Positions 17,146-23,882 of a DNA stretch of 64,000 nt are shown piece by piece. Each line of letters starts with the position of its first letter. The first letter of the stretch is position 1. Made by a program: the position numbers and the translations under genes. Under the pieces are notes generated by a model. The model was not told where the DNA came from, did not search any database, and saw nothing but the letters and a program-made list of their open reading frames with translations. The DNA is from DASRHY01 sp035650275 (GTDB lineage: Bacteria; Actinomycetota; Actinomycetes; Propionibacteriales; Kribbellaceae). The stretch lies in the NCBI GenBank assembly GCA_035650275.1, contig DASRHY010000305.1:1-64000 (forward strand). The letters run 5' to 3'.

Positions 17146-17655
17146 CTACAGGCGCATGTGGAGGATCTGCCCGGGCCACTCGGCGTCGCCGACGGTGAAC
17201 GTCTCCGCCCGGGTGAAGCCCTGCTTCTCGTAGTAACGCACCAGCGCGCCGTCGCCGCCCGCGAAGCAGTCGACCCGCAGCAGCCTGAGGCCCTGGGCCC
17301 GGGCGAGCGACTGGGCATGCTCGAGCAGGTCTGCGCCGACGCCGCGCCCCGCCTTTGCCCGATCAGTGACGAGCAGCCTGACGTACAGCTCCGGCTCGTC
17401 GACGGCTGGCACGTACGGCATGTGCTCGCCGACGGAGAGCACACCGGCCGTACGGCCGTCGAGCTCACCGATCCACAGGCCGCCGCTTTCGGCGAAGCCG
17501 GTGATCTGCTCGACGCGGAGCGGGTTCGTGGAGTGGGGCTCGGTCCCCCACTGGTCGGTGCGGCCCCGGGCCACCAGCCAGGCAGTGGCCCCGTCGAGCA
17601 GTTCGAGCACGGCCGGTACGTCGGCGCGGTCGCCGGGGCGGATAGCGAGTGTCAT
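17146..17655 (-). CDS. GNAT family N-acetyltransferase
   Basis: A 169-residue acetyltransferase. Motif A is RLLVTDRAKAGRGVGADLL around residues 93-111, with the RGVGAD loop for acetyl-CoA. The motif B region YYEKQGFTRAETF follows. Trp-rich elements near the N-terminus (TDQWGTEPHST) resemble GNATs acting on small molecules. A consensus ECF41 promoter ends 45 bases upstream of ATG 17655, placing it in the same regulon as the SDR and sigma genes. No other hint to substrate. Confidence 0.86.
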   Translation of the reverse strand: MTLAIRPGDRADVPAVLELLDGATAWLVARGRTDQWGTEPHSTNPLRVEQITGFAESGGLWIGELDGRTAGVLSVGEHMPYVPAVDEPELYVRLLVTDRAKAGRGVGADLLEHAQSLARAQGLRLLRVDCFAGGDGALVRYYEKQGFTRAETFTVGDAEWPGQILHMRL

Positions 17656-17700
17656 GCCGCCATCCTGCCAATCACCGTCAGCGGCCTATCCCGATCACTG

Positions 17701-17727
17701 GACGAGGCAGCGTGGCAGGGTGTGACA
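17701..17727 (-). promoter_or_regulatory. Exact ECF41-type promoter upstream of the GNAT gene
   Basis: On the minus strand TGTCACA (17727-17721), 16 bases, then CGTC (17704-17701) match the ECF41 signature without mismatch. It points at the GNAT start at 17655, with an untranslated leader of roughly 40 bases, and overlaps the region just upstream of the divergent LuxR-type gene. Confidence 0.65.
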
Positions 17728-17753
17728 TCGGGGCTCGTCGTAGCGTTGGCTGG

Positions 17754-19790
17754 GTGGAAACCGCCGGCGTGCTGCGCAGCAAGCTGCGGCCACCGCACCC
17801 GTTCCGCCCGCTGGTCCGGCGGACCGCACTGCGGCGGCGGCTGGACGACGCGGTCGCCGGCGCCGGCGTCGTGCTGCTGCTGGGTCCGGCCGGCATCGGG
17901 AAGACGTCGCTGCTCGCGGAGTGGTCCGCGGAGCGTGACGTGTCGTGGGTCACGATCGATGCCGCGGACAACGACCCGGTCCGGTTCTGGTCGCACGTCG
18001 CGGCCGCCCTGGACACAACCCCGGCGCGGGAGGTGCCGGCCGGCAGCGACCTGTACGTCGAGCGCCTCGCGGACGGTGTCTCCGGTACGGCGGTGCTGGT
18101 GCTGGACGAGTACGAGCACCTCACCGAGCCGCGGGTCCACCAGCAGCTGGACCAGCTCGTCCGCGGCGGCGCCGGTCGGCTGACCGTGCTGGTCGCGAGC
18201 CGGGTCCGGCCGCCGTTGCCGCTGCGCTCGCTGGTGCTGGCCGGCGGGGTGGCCGAGCTCGGCTGGCCGGAGCTGCGGGTGACGTCCGAGGAGGCACCGC
18301 TGTTCGGCGTACCTGCGGAGATGGTCCGGCTCACCGACGGCTGGGCCGGCGGGCTGGCGCTGCTCGCGTCGCGGGATCCCGCGGACCTGCCGGCCGGGCG
18401 GGAGGCGCTGGCTGACTACCTGACCGACACGGTCCTTTCGGGGCTGGAGCCGGAGATCCGCGAGTTCCTGCTGGACACCGCGGTGCTGGAGCGGTTCTCG
18501 GTCCCGCTGGCCGCAGCCGTCCATCCGGCCGCGGACGCCGCCGTGGTACTCGACCGGCTGCGCCTGGACGGGACGTTCCTGCTGCGCGAGGCGGACGGCT
18601 GGTTCCGGTACCAGCGGCTGTTCCGGTGGGCGCTCATCCGGCGACTGCACGCGCTGGACCCGGCCCGGGAGCGGGCCGCGCACCGGGCCGCCGCCGAGTG
18701 GTACGACGCGCAGGGCAGTACCGAGGACGCCGTCGGTCATGCGCTCTCCGCCGGCGACACCGCGCTCGCGGTCCGGCTGGTCACCGAGTCGTTCGACGAT
18801 CTCACCCGGTCGGGCCGGCTGGTCACACTGGAACGCTGGCTGGGGCTGCTGCCGGACGCGGATGTCGCCGCGATCGACGGCGCGCTGGCCGACCGGGTCC
18901 TGGACCTGTGGTGCAGTCTCGGCCGCTCCGACCAGCGCGACCGCTGGCAGCGCCTCACCGGCCGCCGGCCGCGGCCGGACGGCCCCGCCCGCGCGGCCGA
19001 CGTGTGGCAGCTCTGCCTGCCGCGCGAGCGCGGCGACCTGGCAGCCGCGATCCGGCAGAGCCGCACCGTACTGGCCCGGACCGACGCGGACTGGACGTCG
19101 CCGCTGACCGCGACCCAGGCCCGGATCAGCGCAGCCCGTTCGCTGCTGCTCGCCGGCCGACCCGACGAGTGCCGCCAGGTGCTGGCGGGGCTGGAGTCCC
19201 GGTGGACCGCCGGCCGGCTTCCGGCGGCGCTGGCGATGGCCGTGCACGCGCTGCGCGGCCTGGCGGCGTACCGCGACGGCGACCAGGAGACAGCACTGAC
19301 GGAGCTCGGTCGTGCGGACCGGGCGCACGACCTGGCCACCGGTCCGGTCCGGCCGGCGGCCGCGCCCGAGCACCTGATCCTGCGTGCCGCACTCGCCGGC
19401 CGGCCCGACGACGTACGGCGCCTGCAGACGCTGGTCGACGACGAGCTGGACTCCGACCACACCATGGCCACGCTCGGCAACCTGGTGCTGGCCGCGGTGT
19501 CGCCGGACACCGAGAACCGGCTGGCGCGGGCCGACGCGCTGCTGGCTGGGTTTCCGAGCGCGCTCGGGCTGGTCGACCTGCGCGAGGAGATCGCCGGATC
19601 GGGTGGCCCTGACCAGCTCCCAGACCAGCTCAGCGAGCGGGAGCGGATGGTGCTGCAGTACCTGCGCAGCGATCTCACACTGGCGGACATCGCGGCACAC
19701 CTGTACGTCTCGGTGAACACCGTGAAGACGCACGCCCGGCACATCTACCGCAAGCTCGGCGTCACCGGCCGCCGCGACCTCACCCGCTGA
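17754..19790 (+). CDS. LuxR-family regulator with N-terminal NTPase (MalT/LAL type)
   Basis: A 678-residue large ATP-binding LuxR regulator. The Walker A loop GPAGIGKTS lies near residues 45-53 and a Walker B-like VLVLDEYEHL near 117-126. A helical TPR-like middle spans about 290-600. A C-terminal LuxR helix-turn-helix ends the protein (LSERERMVLQYL, then LADIAAHLYVSVNTVKTHARHIYRKLG). Such proteins are transcription activators controlled by a ligand bound to the helical region. Start GTG 17754 (VETAGVLRSKLRPP) matches the usual opening of MalT-like proteins. It is followed by an NTF2-like gene 102 bases downstream, a possible target. Confidence 0.9.
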   Translation: METAGVLRSKLRPPHPFRPLVRRTALRRRLDDAVAGAGVVLLLGPAGIGKTSLLAEWSAERDVSWVTIDAADNDPVRFWSHVAAALDTTPAREVPAGSDLYVERLADGVSGTAVLVLDEYEHLTEPRVHQQLDQLVRGGAGRLTVLVASRVRPPLPLRSLVLAGGVAELGWPELRVTSEEAPLFGVPAEMVRLTDGWAGGLALLASRDPADLPAGREALADYLTDTVLSGLEPEIREFLLDTAVLERFSVPLAAAVHPAADAAVVLDRLRLDGTFLLREADGWFRYQRLFRWALIRRLHALDPARERAAHRAAAEWYDAQGSTEDAVGHALSAGDTALAVRLVTESFDDLTRSGRLVTLERWLGLLPDADVAAIDGALADRVLDLWCSLGRSDQRDRWQRLTGRRPRPDGPARAADVWQLCLPRERGDLAAAIRQSRTVLARTDADWTSPLTATQARISAARSLLLAGRPDECRQVLAGLESRWTAGRLPAALAMAVHALRGLAAYRDGDQETALTELGRADRAHDLATGPVRPAAAPEHLILRAALAGRPDDVRRLQTLVDDELDSDHTMATLGNLVLAAVSPDTENRLARADALLAGFPSALGLVDLREEIAGSGGPDQLPDQLSERERMVLQYLRSDLTLADIAAHLYVSVNTVKTHARHIYRKLGVTGRRDLTR

Positions 19791-19892
19791 TCACCCCTTC
19801 TCCGGCGAGAATCACCCCTCCGGCCGGAAAGACCCGGCCGCCGCCGTGCGCTGCACCGGTACGACAGCGTTGGCTGACCTGAAGGGATCGAC

Positions 19893-20384
19893 ATGTACGT
19901 CACGACCGACCGCGCACTGTCCGCCGGCACCGCCGCCGGGCTCGCGGACCGCACCGAGGTGATCGACGCGCTCTACCGGTTCGGCCTCGGCCAGGACCTG
20001 CGCGATGCCGAGCTGTTCGGCTCCGCGTTCGCCGCCGACGCCGAGCTCGACTTCCGCCCGGCCGCGAAACAGATCGGCATCGACAGCGCGGTGATGACCG
20101 GCCGGGACACCATCGTGAGCACGATCCTCGGGCTGTTCGCCGGCCGGGTCGACACCACCCACGTGGTCACCAACCCGCGGGTCGAGCTGACCGGCGACAC
20201 CGCTCGGCTGACCGCGATCGTCGAGGCGCAGCACATGCTCAGCGCCGACCACGGCACGCACGCGCTGCTGACGAACCTGTACGACGTCGACCTCGTCCGC
20301 GACGGCGACCGCTGGGTGGTCCGGCGGATGGTGATCGACAACGTCTGGTTCACCGGCCAGCCGGACAAGATCTTCGTGCCGTGA
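19893..20384 (+). CDS. NTF2/SnoaL-like domain protein
   Basis: A 163-residue single-domain protein of the NTF2-like (SnoaL_4) cone fold. It has the opening helix TEVIDALYRFGLGQDL, the pocket strand FAADAELDFRP, and THVVTNPRVELTGDTARL followed by WVVRRMVIDNVWFTG. Members are dehydratases, isomerases or ligand binders; no catalytic set is diagnostic here. ATG 19893 is preceded by AAGGGATCGAC. It lies between the LuxR-type regulator and an aldo/keto reductase with its own promoter. Confidence 0.82.
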   Translation: MYVTTDRALSAGTAAGLADRTEVIDALYRFGLGQDLRDAELFGSAFAADAELDFRPAAKQIGIDSAVMTGRDTIVSTILGLFAGRVDTTHVVTNPRVELTGDTARLTAIVEAQHMLSADHGTHALLTNLYDVDLVRDGDRWVVRRMVIDNVWFTGQPDKIFVP

Positions 20385-20418
20385 ACCCGGAGAGATCCCG
20401 GTGAGATCCCTGTGAGGC

Positions 20419-20449
20419 TTGCGCTGGAGTGAACTCCAGCTCCTAGGGT
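20419..20449 (+). promoter_or_regulatory. MerR-type promoter with dyad GCTGGAGT-GA-ACTCCAGC
   Basis: A perfect 8-bp inverted repeat with a 2-base centre (20423-20440) sits between a -35-like TTGCGC (20419-20424) and a -10-like TAGGGT (20444-20449) separated by 19 bases. The overlong 19-base spacer filled by a dyad is the hallmark of MerR-activated promoters. It drives the aldo/keto reductase whose GTG starts at 20485. No MerR gene is in the window. Confidence 0.7.
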
Positions 20450-20484
20450 GCGGGGCACACGACCACGGACAAAGGAGCAGGACC

Positions 20485-21534
20485 GTGCGCTACCGCACCC
20501 TGGGCGGCACCGGCATCGAGGTGAGCGTCCACTGCCTCGGAACGATGATGTTCGGTACCGTCGGGAACAAAGATCACGACGACTCGATCCGGATCATCCA
20601 CGCCGCCCTGGACCAGGGCATCAACTTCGTCGACACCGCCGACATGTACTCCGCCGGCGAGTCCGAGGAGATCGTCGGCAAGGCGCTGCAGGGCCGGCGC
20701 GACGACGTCGTCCTGGCCACCAAGGTGCACTTCCCGATGGGCGAGGGCCCGAACCGCGGCGGCAACTCGCGACGCTGGATCCTGACCGAGGTCGAGAACA
20801 GCCTGCGCCGGCTCCGGACCGACTGGATCGACCTCTATCAGATCCACCGGCCGGACCCGACGACGAACATCGAGGAGACCCTGTCGGTGCTGACCGACCT
20901 GGTCCAGCAGGGCAAGATCCGCGCCTTCGGCTGCTCCAGCTTCCCGGCCGAGGAGATCGTCGAGGCGCACGTTGTCTCCGAACGCCGCGGCCTCGGCCGG
21001 TTCCGCACCGAGCAGCCGCCGTACTCCATCCTGGCCCGGGGCATCGAGACCTCGGTCCTGCCGGTCTGCCGCCGCTACGGCATGGGCGTGCTGACCTGGA
21101 GCCCGCTCGCGTTCGGGTTCCTGACCGGCAAGTACCGCAAGAACCAGCCCGCCGACCTCTCCAGCGGCCGCCCGACGATCCGTCCGGAACGGTTCGACCC
21201 GGACAGCGCCGAGTACGCCGCCAAGCTCGACATCGTCGAGCAGCTGGTCGACCTGGCCGACGACATCGGCTGCACCCTCCCCCAGCTCGCCGTCGCCTTC
21301 ACCGTGACCCACCCTGCCGTTACCTCGGTCATCCTGGGCCCGCGCACGATGGAACAGCTCGACAGCCTGCTGAAAGGCGCCCCGGTCCTGCTGGACGACA
21401 CGGTCCTGGACCGGATCGACGAGATCGTCCCGCCCGGCACCGACGTCTACCATGCCGACGCCGCCTGGACCCCGCGCAGCCTCACCGACCCCACCCAACG
21501 CCGCCGCCCCCACCAGGACCGCCCCGCCGCCTAA
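20485..21534 (+). CDS. Aldo/keto reductase
   Basis: A 349-residue NADPH-dependent aldo/keto reductase of the TIM-barrel family. The catalytic tetrad is visible as Asp and Tyr in DTADMYSAGESEE, Lys in VLATKVHF and His in YQIHRPDPTT. The NADPH-binding C-terminal loop is VILGPRTMEQLDSLL. It would reduce an aldehyde or ketone and may act in detoxification, given its MerR-type promoter. Start GTG 20485 follows AAAGGAGCAGGACC, a good ribosome site; the upstream open frame runs through the operator and is not coding. Confidence 0.93.
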   Translation: MRYRTLGGTGIEVSVHCLGTMMFGTVGNKDHDDSIRIIHAALDQGINFVDTADMYSAGESEEIVGKALQGRRDDVVLATKVHFPMGEGPNRGGNSRRWILTEVENSLRRLRTDWIDLYQIHRPDPTTNIEETLSVLTDLVQQGKIRAFGCSSFPAEEIVEAHVVSERRGLGRFRTEQPPYSILARGIETSVLPVCRRYGMGVLTWSPLAFGFLTGKYRKNQPADLSSGRPTIRPERFDPDSAEYAAKLDIVEQLVDLADDIGCTLPQLAVAFTVTHPAVTSVILGPRTMEQLDSLLKGAPVLLDDTVLDRIDEIVPPGTDVYHADAAWTPRSLTDPTQRRRPHQDRPAA

Positions 21535-21578
21535 CGACCCCGCGGGGTTAAACAAGTCCCCGCTCCACCCCCTCCATT

Positions 21579-21738
21579 TGCCGATCATCGGTCACTTTTT
21601 CCTCTTCTGTGGACAACGGAACCGCCGGTAAGCCCGAAACGCGATAAGCAAGTACGCCGCCCAGCCACACCGCCGCATATCGCATCCCACCCGACACCCC
21701 CGCTGCGCTATGCACAGAAGCGAAAAAGTGACCGATGA
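21579..21738. repeat. Miniature inverted-repeat element related to the 13E12 5' region
   Basis: Terminal inverted repeats of about 28 bp (21585-21612 and 21711-21738; perfect over 16 bases, core CATCGGTCACTTTTTC at 21586-21601 and its complement at 21722-21737) flank roughly 100 bases of non-coding DNA. The left 39 bases match 33 of 39 positions of the block upstream of the DUF222/HNH gene at 60579-60617, including a TGTGGACAA sequence. The gap 21535-21988 otherwise holds only the leader peptide and attenuator. Confidence 0.68.
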
Positions 21739-21802
21739 CGCCCAAGAAAGAGGTGGAGCCGTCCGGCAGGGGCTGGCCTGAAACCCGGTTGCGCCGGTCG
21801 CC

Positions 21803-21808
21803 TATTCT
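21803..21808 (+). promoter_or_regulatory. Putative -10 box for a leaderless leader transcript
   Basis: TATTCT lies exactly six bases before the ATG of the leader peptide at 21815. That is the usual distance from a -10 hexamer to the start point in leaderless actinobacterial messages. GGAGG at 21809-21813 is too close to the ATG for a normal ribosome site. No convincing -35 is seen. Confidence 0.5.
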
Positions 21809-21814
21809 GGAGGC

Positions 21815-21880
21815 ATGCAGGTCAGTCGTCTCAGCGCAGCAGCCGTGCGAGCCTTCGCTTCGCCGGCCACCTCAGCCTGA
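21815..21880 (+). CDS. Alanine-rich leader peptide (21 aa)
   Basis: A 21-residue open frame reading MQVSRLSAAAVR then AFASPATSA. Seven of 21 codons are Ala, including three in a row at codons 8-10 (21836-21844, GCA GCA GCC). It ends at TGA 21878-21880, 108 bases before an alanyl-tRNA synthetase paralogue. The composition, size and position are those of a regulatory leader peptide whose translation senses charged tRNA-Ala. Actinobacteria are known to use leaderless poly-Cys leader peptides in the same way. The peptide itself is unlikely to have a function. Confidence 0.68.
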   Translation: MQVSRLSAAAVRAFASPATSA

Positions 21881-21926
21881 CCTGAACTCTCACCTCCACC
21901 GGCGAATCGGAAACGGTTCGCCGGTG
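21859..21926 (+). promoter_or_regulatory. Putative attenuator with mutually exclusive hairpins
   Basis: Segment A, TTCGCCGG at 21859-21866, lies inside the end of the leader peptide frame. Segment B, CCGGCGAA at 21899-21906, is its complement. Segment C, TTCGCCGG at 21917-21924, repeats A. B and C form a perfect 10-bp hairpin (CACCGGCGAA 21897-21906 with TTCGCCGGTG 21917-21926). If the ribosome stalls on codons 8-10, A stays free to capture B and the B:C hairpin is lost. If translation proceeds, A is covered and B:C forms. This is the classic attenuation arrangement. No U run follows B:C, so the effect may be Rho-dependent or translational. Confidence 0.62.
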
Positions 21927-21988
21927 CGTCGCGTGTCGTGCGTGCCTGCGGTGCCGGTTCCGGTCGCCCGCACCGAAAGGCGATCGAC

Positions 21989-23158
21989 ATGAACACCGAC
22001 AAGGTCATCAGTATCTTCGAGAACTTCTATCTCGACCGCGGTCACCAGCGCGTGACCGGGACCTCGCTCCTGCCCGAACCGCACGACCCGGTGCTGTTCA
22101 CCACCTCGGGCATGCACCCGCTCACGCCGTACCTCGACGGCAAGAAACCGCATCCACAGGGGCAGCGACTGGTCAACGTGCAGCGCTGCCTGCGCACCAC
22201 CGACCTGGACGACGTCGGCGACCCGTCGCACCTGACGGTGTTCGAGATGCTCGGCTCCTGGTCGCTCGGCGACTACGGGCACTCGGACAGCATCCGCTGG
22301 GGGTACGAGCTGCTCACCGACGGGTTCGGGCTGCGGCCGGACAAGCTGCACGTCACGGTCTTCGGCGGCGACGACCGGCTCGGCCCGGACACACGCTCGC
22401 TGGAGCTGTGGGACGAGCTCGGGCTGCCGGTCGAGCTGCTCGGCGATGACAACTGGTGGTCGAACGGGCCGACCGGGCCGTGCGGGCCGGACACCGAGAT
22501 CTTCTTCTGGACCGGTGCCCAGCCGCCGCGGGGCACCCCGAGCACCGACGACCGCTGGGTCGAGGTATGGAACCACGTGGACATGAGCCATCGCCGGTAC
22601 GACGACGGCAGCCTGCGTCCGCTGGAGTCGCCCAACGTGGACACCGGGATGGGCCTGGAGCGGCTCCTGATGCTGCTGCAGGACCAGGACTCGATCTACG
22701 GCACCGACCTGTTCGAGCCGTGGATCCGGCTGCTGGGCGGGCTGTGGCGGCCGGACCGGACGGACCTGCGGGTGCTCACCGACCACCTGCGGTCGAGCAT
22801 CGTGGTGATCGGCGACGGGGTGCGCCCGTCGAACACCGGCCGCGGGTACGTGCTGCGCCGGCTGCTGCGCCGAACCCTGACCACGCTCTGGCGGCTGGAC
22901 CCGTCGTACACGCTGTCCGACCTGCCGGACGAGCTGGTCCGGCACACGCTCGACCACTTCCGCCAGCAGGAGCGGGACATCCGGCCGGTGCTGCTGGACG
23001 AGGAGGAGCGGTTCCGGCGGATGCTGGAGCGCGGCCGGGACCGGGTACGACGGGTGATTCGGCACGGTCCGCTGGGCGAGCCCGAGTACCGGTTCCTGCG
23101 CGACACCCACGGCCTGCCTCGCGACGTCGTGGACAGCATCCTGGAGGAACAACACTAG
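21989..23158 (+). CDS. Alanyl-tRNA synthetase paralogue, catalytic core only
   Basis: A 389-residue class II synthetase core of the AlaRS type. Signatures in order: motif 1 region SGMHPLTPYL; motif 2 VQRCLRTTDLDDVG (residues 64-77); FEMLGSWSLGDY (85-96); SNGPTGPCGPDTEIFF (158-173); motif 3 SPNVDTGMGLERL (214-226); and the tRNA-recognition helices TDHLRSSIVVIGDGVRPSN and RGYVLRRLLRR. A full AlaRS is about 880-900 residues; the editing domain and C-Ala domain are absent. It may charge tRNA-Ala without proofreading, be a drug-insensitive paralogue, or activate alanine for another acceptor. ATG 21989 follows GAAAGG. It is preceded by the leader peptide and attenuator and followed nine bases later by a YciO-type gene. 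Confidence 0.88.
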   Translation: MNTDKVISIFENFYLDRGHQRVTGTSLLPEPHDPVLFTTSGMHPLTPYLDGKKPHPQGQRLVNVQRCLRTTDLDDVGDPSHLTVFEMLGSWSLGDYGHSDSIRWGYELLTDGFGLRPDKLHVTVFGGDDRLGPDTRSLELWDELGLPVELLGDDNWWSNGPTGPCGPDTEIFFWTGAQPPRGTPSTDDRWVEVWNHVDMSHRRYDDGSLRPLESPNVDTGMGLERLLMLLQDQDSIYGTDLFEPWIRLLGGLWRPDRTDLRVLTDHLRSSIVVIGDGVRPSNTGRGYVLRRLLRRTLTTLWRLDPSYTLSDLPDELVRHTLDHFRQQERDIRPVLLDEEERFRRMLERGRDRVRRVIRHGPLGEPEYRFLRDTHGLPRDVVDSILEEQH

Positions 23159-23167
23159 GCTGCGCGG

Positions 23168-23788
23168 GTGGCCAGGTACTTCGACGTTCATCCGGACAAC
23201 CCGCAGCCGCGCGCGATCGGGCAGGCGGTCGACCTGGTCAGGTCCGGCGGGCTGATCGCCTACCCGACCGACTCGTGCTTCGCGCTGGGCTGCGCGCTGG
23301 GGAACCAGGAGGGCAAGGACAGGATCACCCGGATCCGGAAGCTCGACGACAAGCACCACTTCACCCTGGTGTGCTCGGACTTCGCCCAGCTCGGCCAGTT
23401 CGTGCACGTGGACAACTCGATCTTCCGTGCGGTGAAGGCGGCGACGCCGGGCAGCTACACGTTCATCCTGCCGGCCACCAAGGAGGTGCCACGCCGGCTG
23501 CTGCACCCGAGGAAGAAGACGGTCGGGGTCCGGATCCCCGACCACCGGGTCGCGCAGGCGTTGCTGGCCGAGCTGGGCGAGCCGCTGCTGTCCAGCACGC
23601 TGCTGCTGCCGGACACCGCCGAGCCGCTGACCGACGGCTGGACGATCAAGGATCTGCTCGATCACGAGCTGGACGCGGTGATCGACTCCGGCGAGTGCGG
23701 GCTGGAGCCGACCACGGTGATCGACTTGTCCGACGGCTACGCCGAGATCCTCCGGGTCGGCGCCGGGGACCCTGCTCCGTTCGAGTGA
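23168..23788 (+). CDS. YciO/Sua5/YrdC family protein
   Basis: A 206-residue YrdC-fold protein. PTDSCFALGC (residues 34-43), RIRKLDDKHHFTLVCSD and PGSYTFILPATKEVPRRLL match the YciO subgroup more than canonical Sua5, including the C-terminal ECGLEPTTVIDLSDG segment that closes the ATP site. YrdC/Sua5 makes threonylcarbamoyl-AMP for tRNA t6A; the role of YciO is less certain and may involve the same chemistry on other substrates. GTG 23168 lies nine bases after the AlaRS-like stop, so the two form one operon under the same leader and share a tRNA theme. Confidence 0.88.
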   Translation: MARYFDVHPDNPQPRAIGQAVDLVRSGGLIAYPTDSCFALGCALGNQEGKDRITRIRKLDDKHHFTLVCSDFAQLGQFVHVDNSIFRAVKAATPGSYTFILPATKEVPRRLLHPRKKTVGVRIPDHRVAQALLAELGEPLLSSTLLLPDTAEPLTDGWTIKDLLDHELDAVIDSGECGLEPTTVIDLSDGYAEILRVGAGDPAPFE

Positions 23789-23836
23789 GACGACCGGCTG
23801 AGCGCCACCACGCCCAGCCGGCCGTTCTCCCCGGCA

Positions 23837-23859
23837 GCGGTCGCCCCATCAACGACCGC
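23837..23859. terminator. Weak hairpin between convergent genes
   Basis: GCGGTCG (23837-23843) pairs with CGACCGC (23853-23859) over a 9-base loop in the 94-bp gap between the YciO gene and the subtilase stop. The position is right for a bidirectional terminator, but the 7-bp stem is modest and no U run follows. Confidence 0.35.
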
Positions 23860-23882
23860 TTCCCATCGGCGGCCGGCCCAAA

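Noticed and set aside
17146..17179. Extending the truncated sigma factor upstream to 17179 to recover region 2
   Set aside because: The added residues (ARADPPHAPVGAA...) come from the GNAT 3' end and promoter and contain no region 2 sequence.
21881..21988. T-box riboswitch before the AlaRS-like gene
   Set aside because: No T-box sequence or specifier stem is visible; the leader peptide with A/B/C segments explains the region better.
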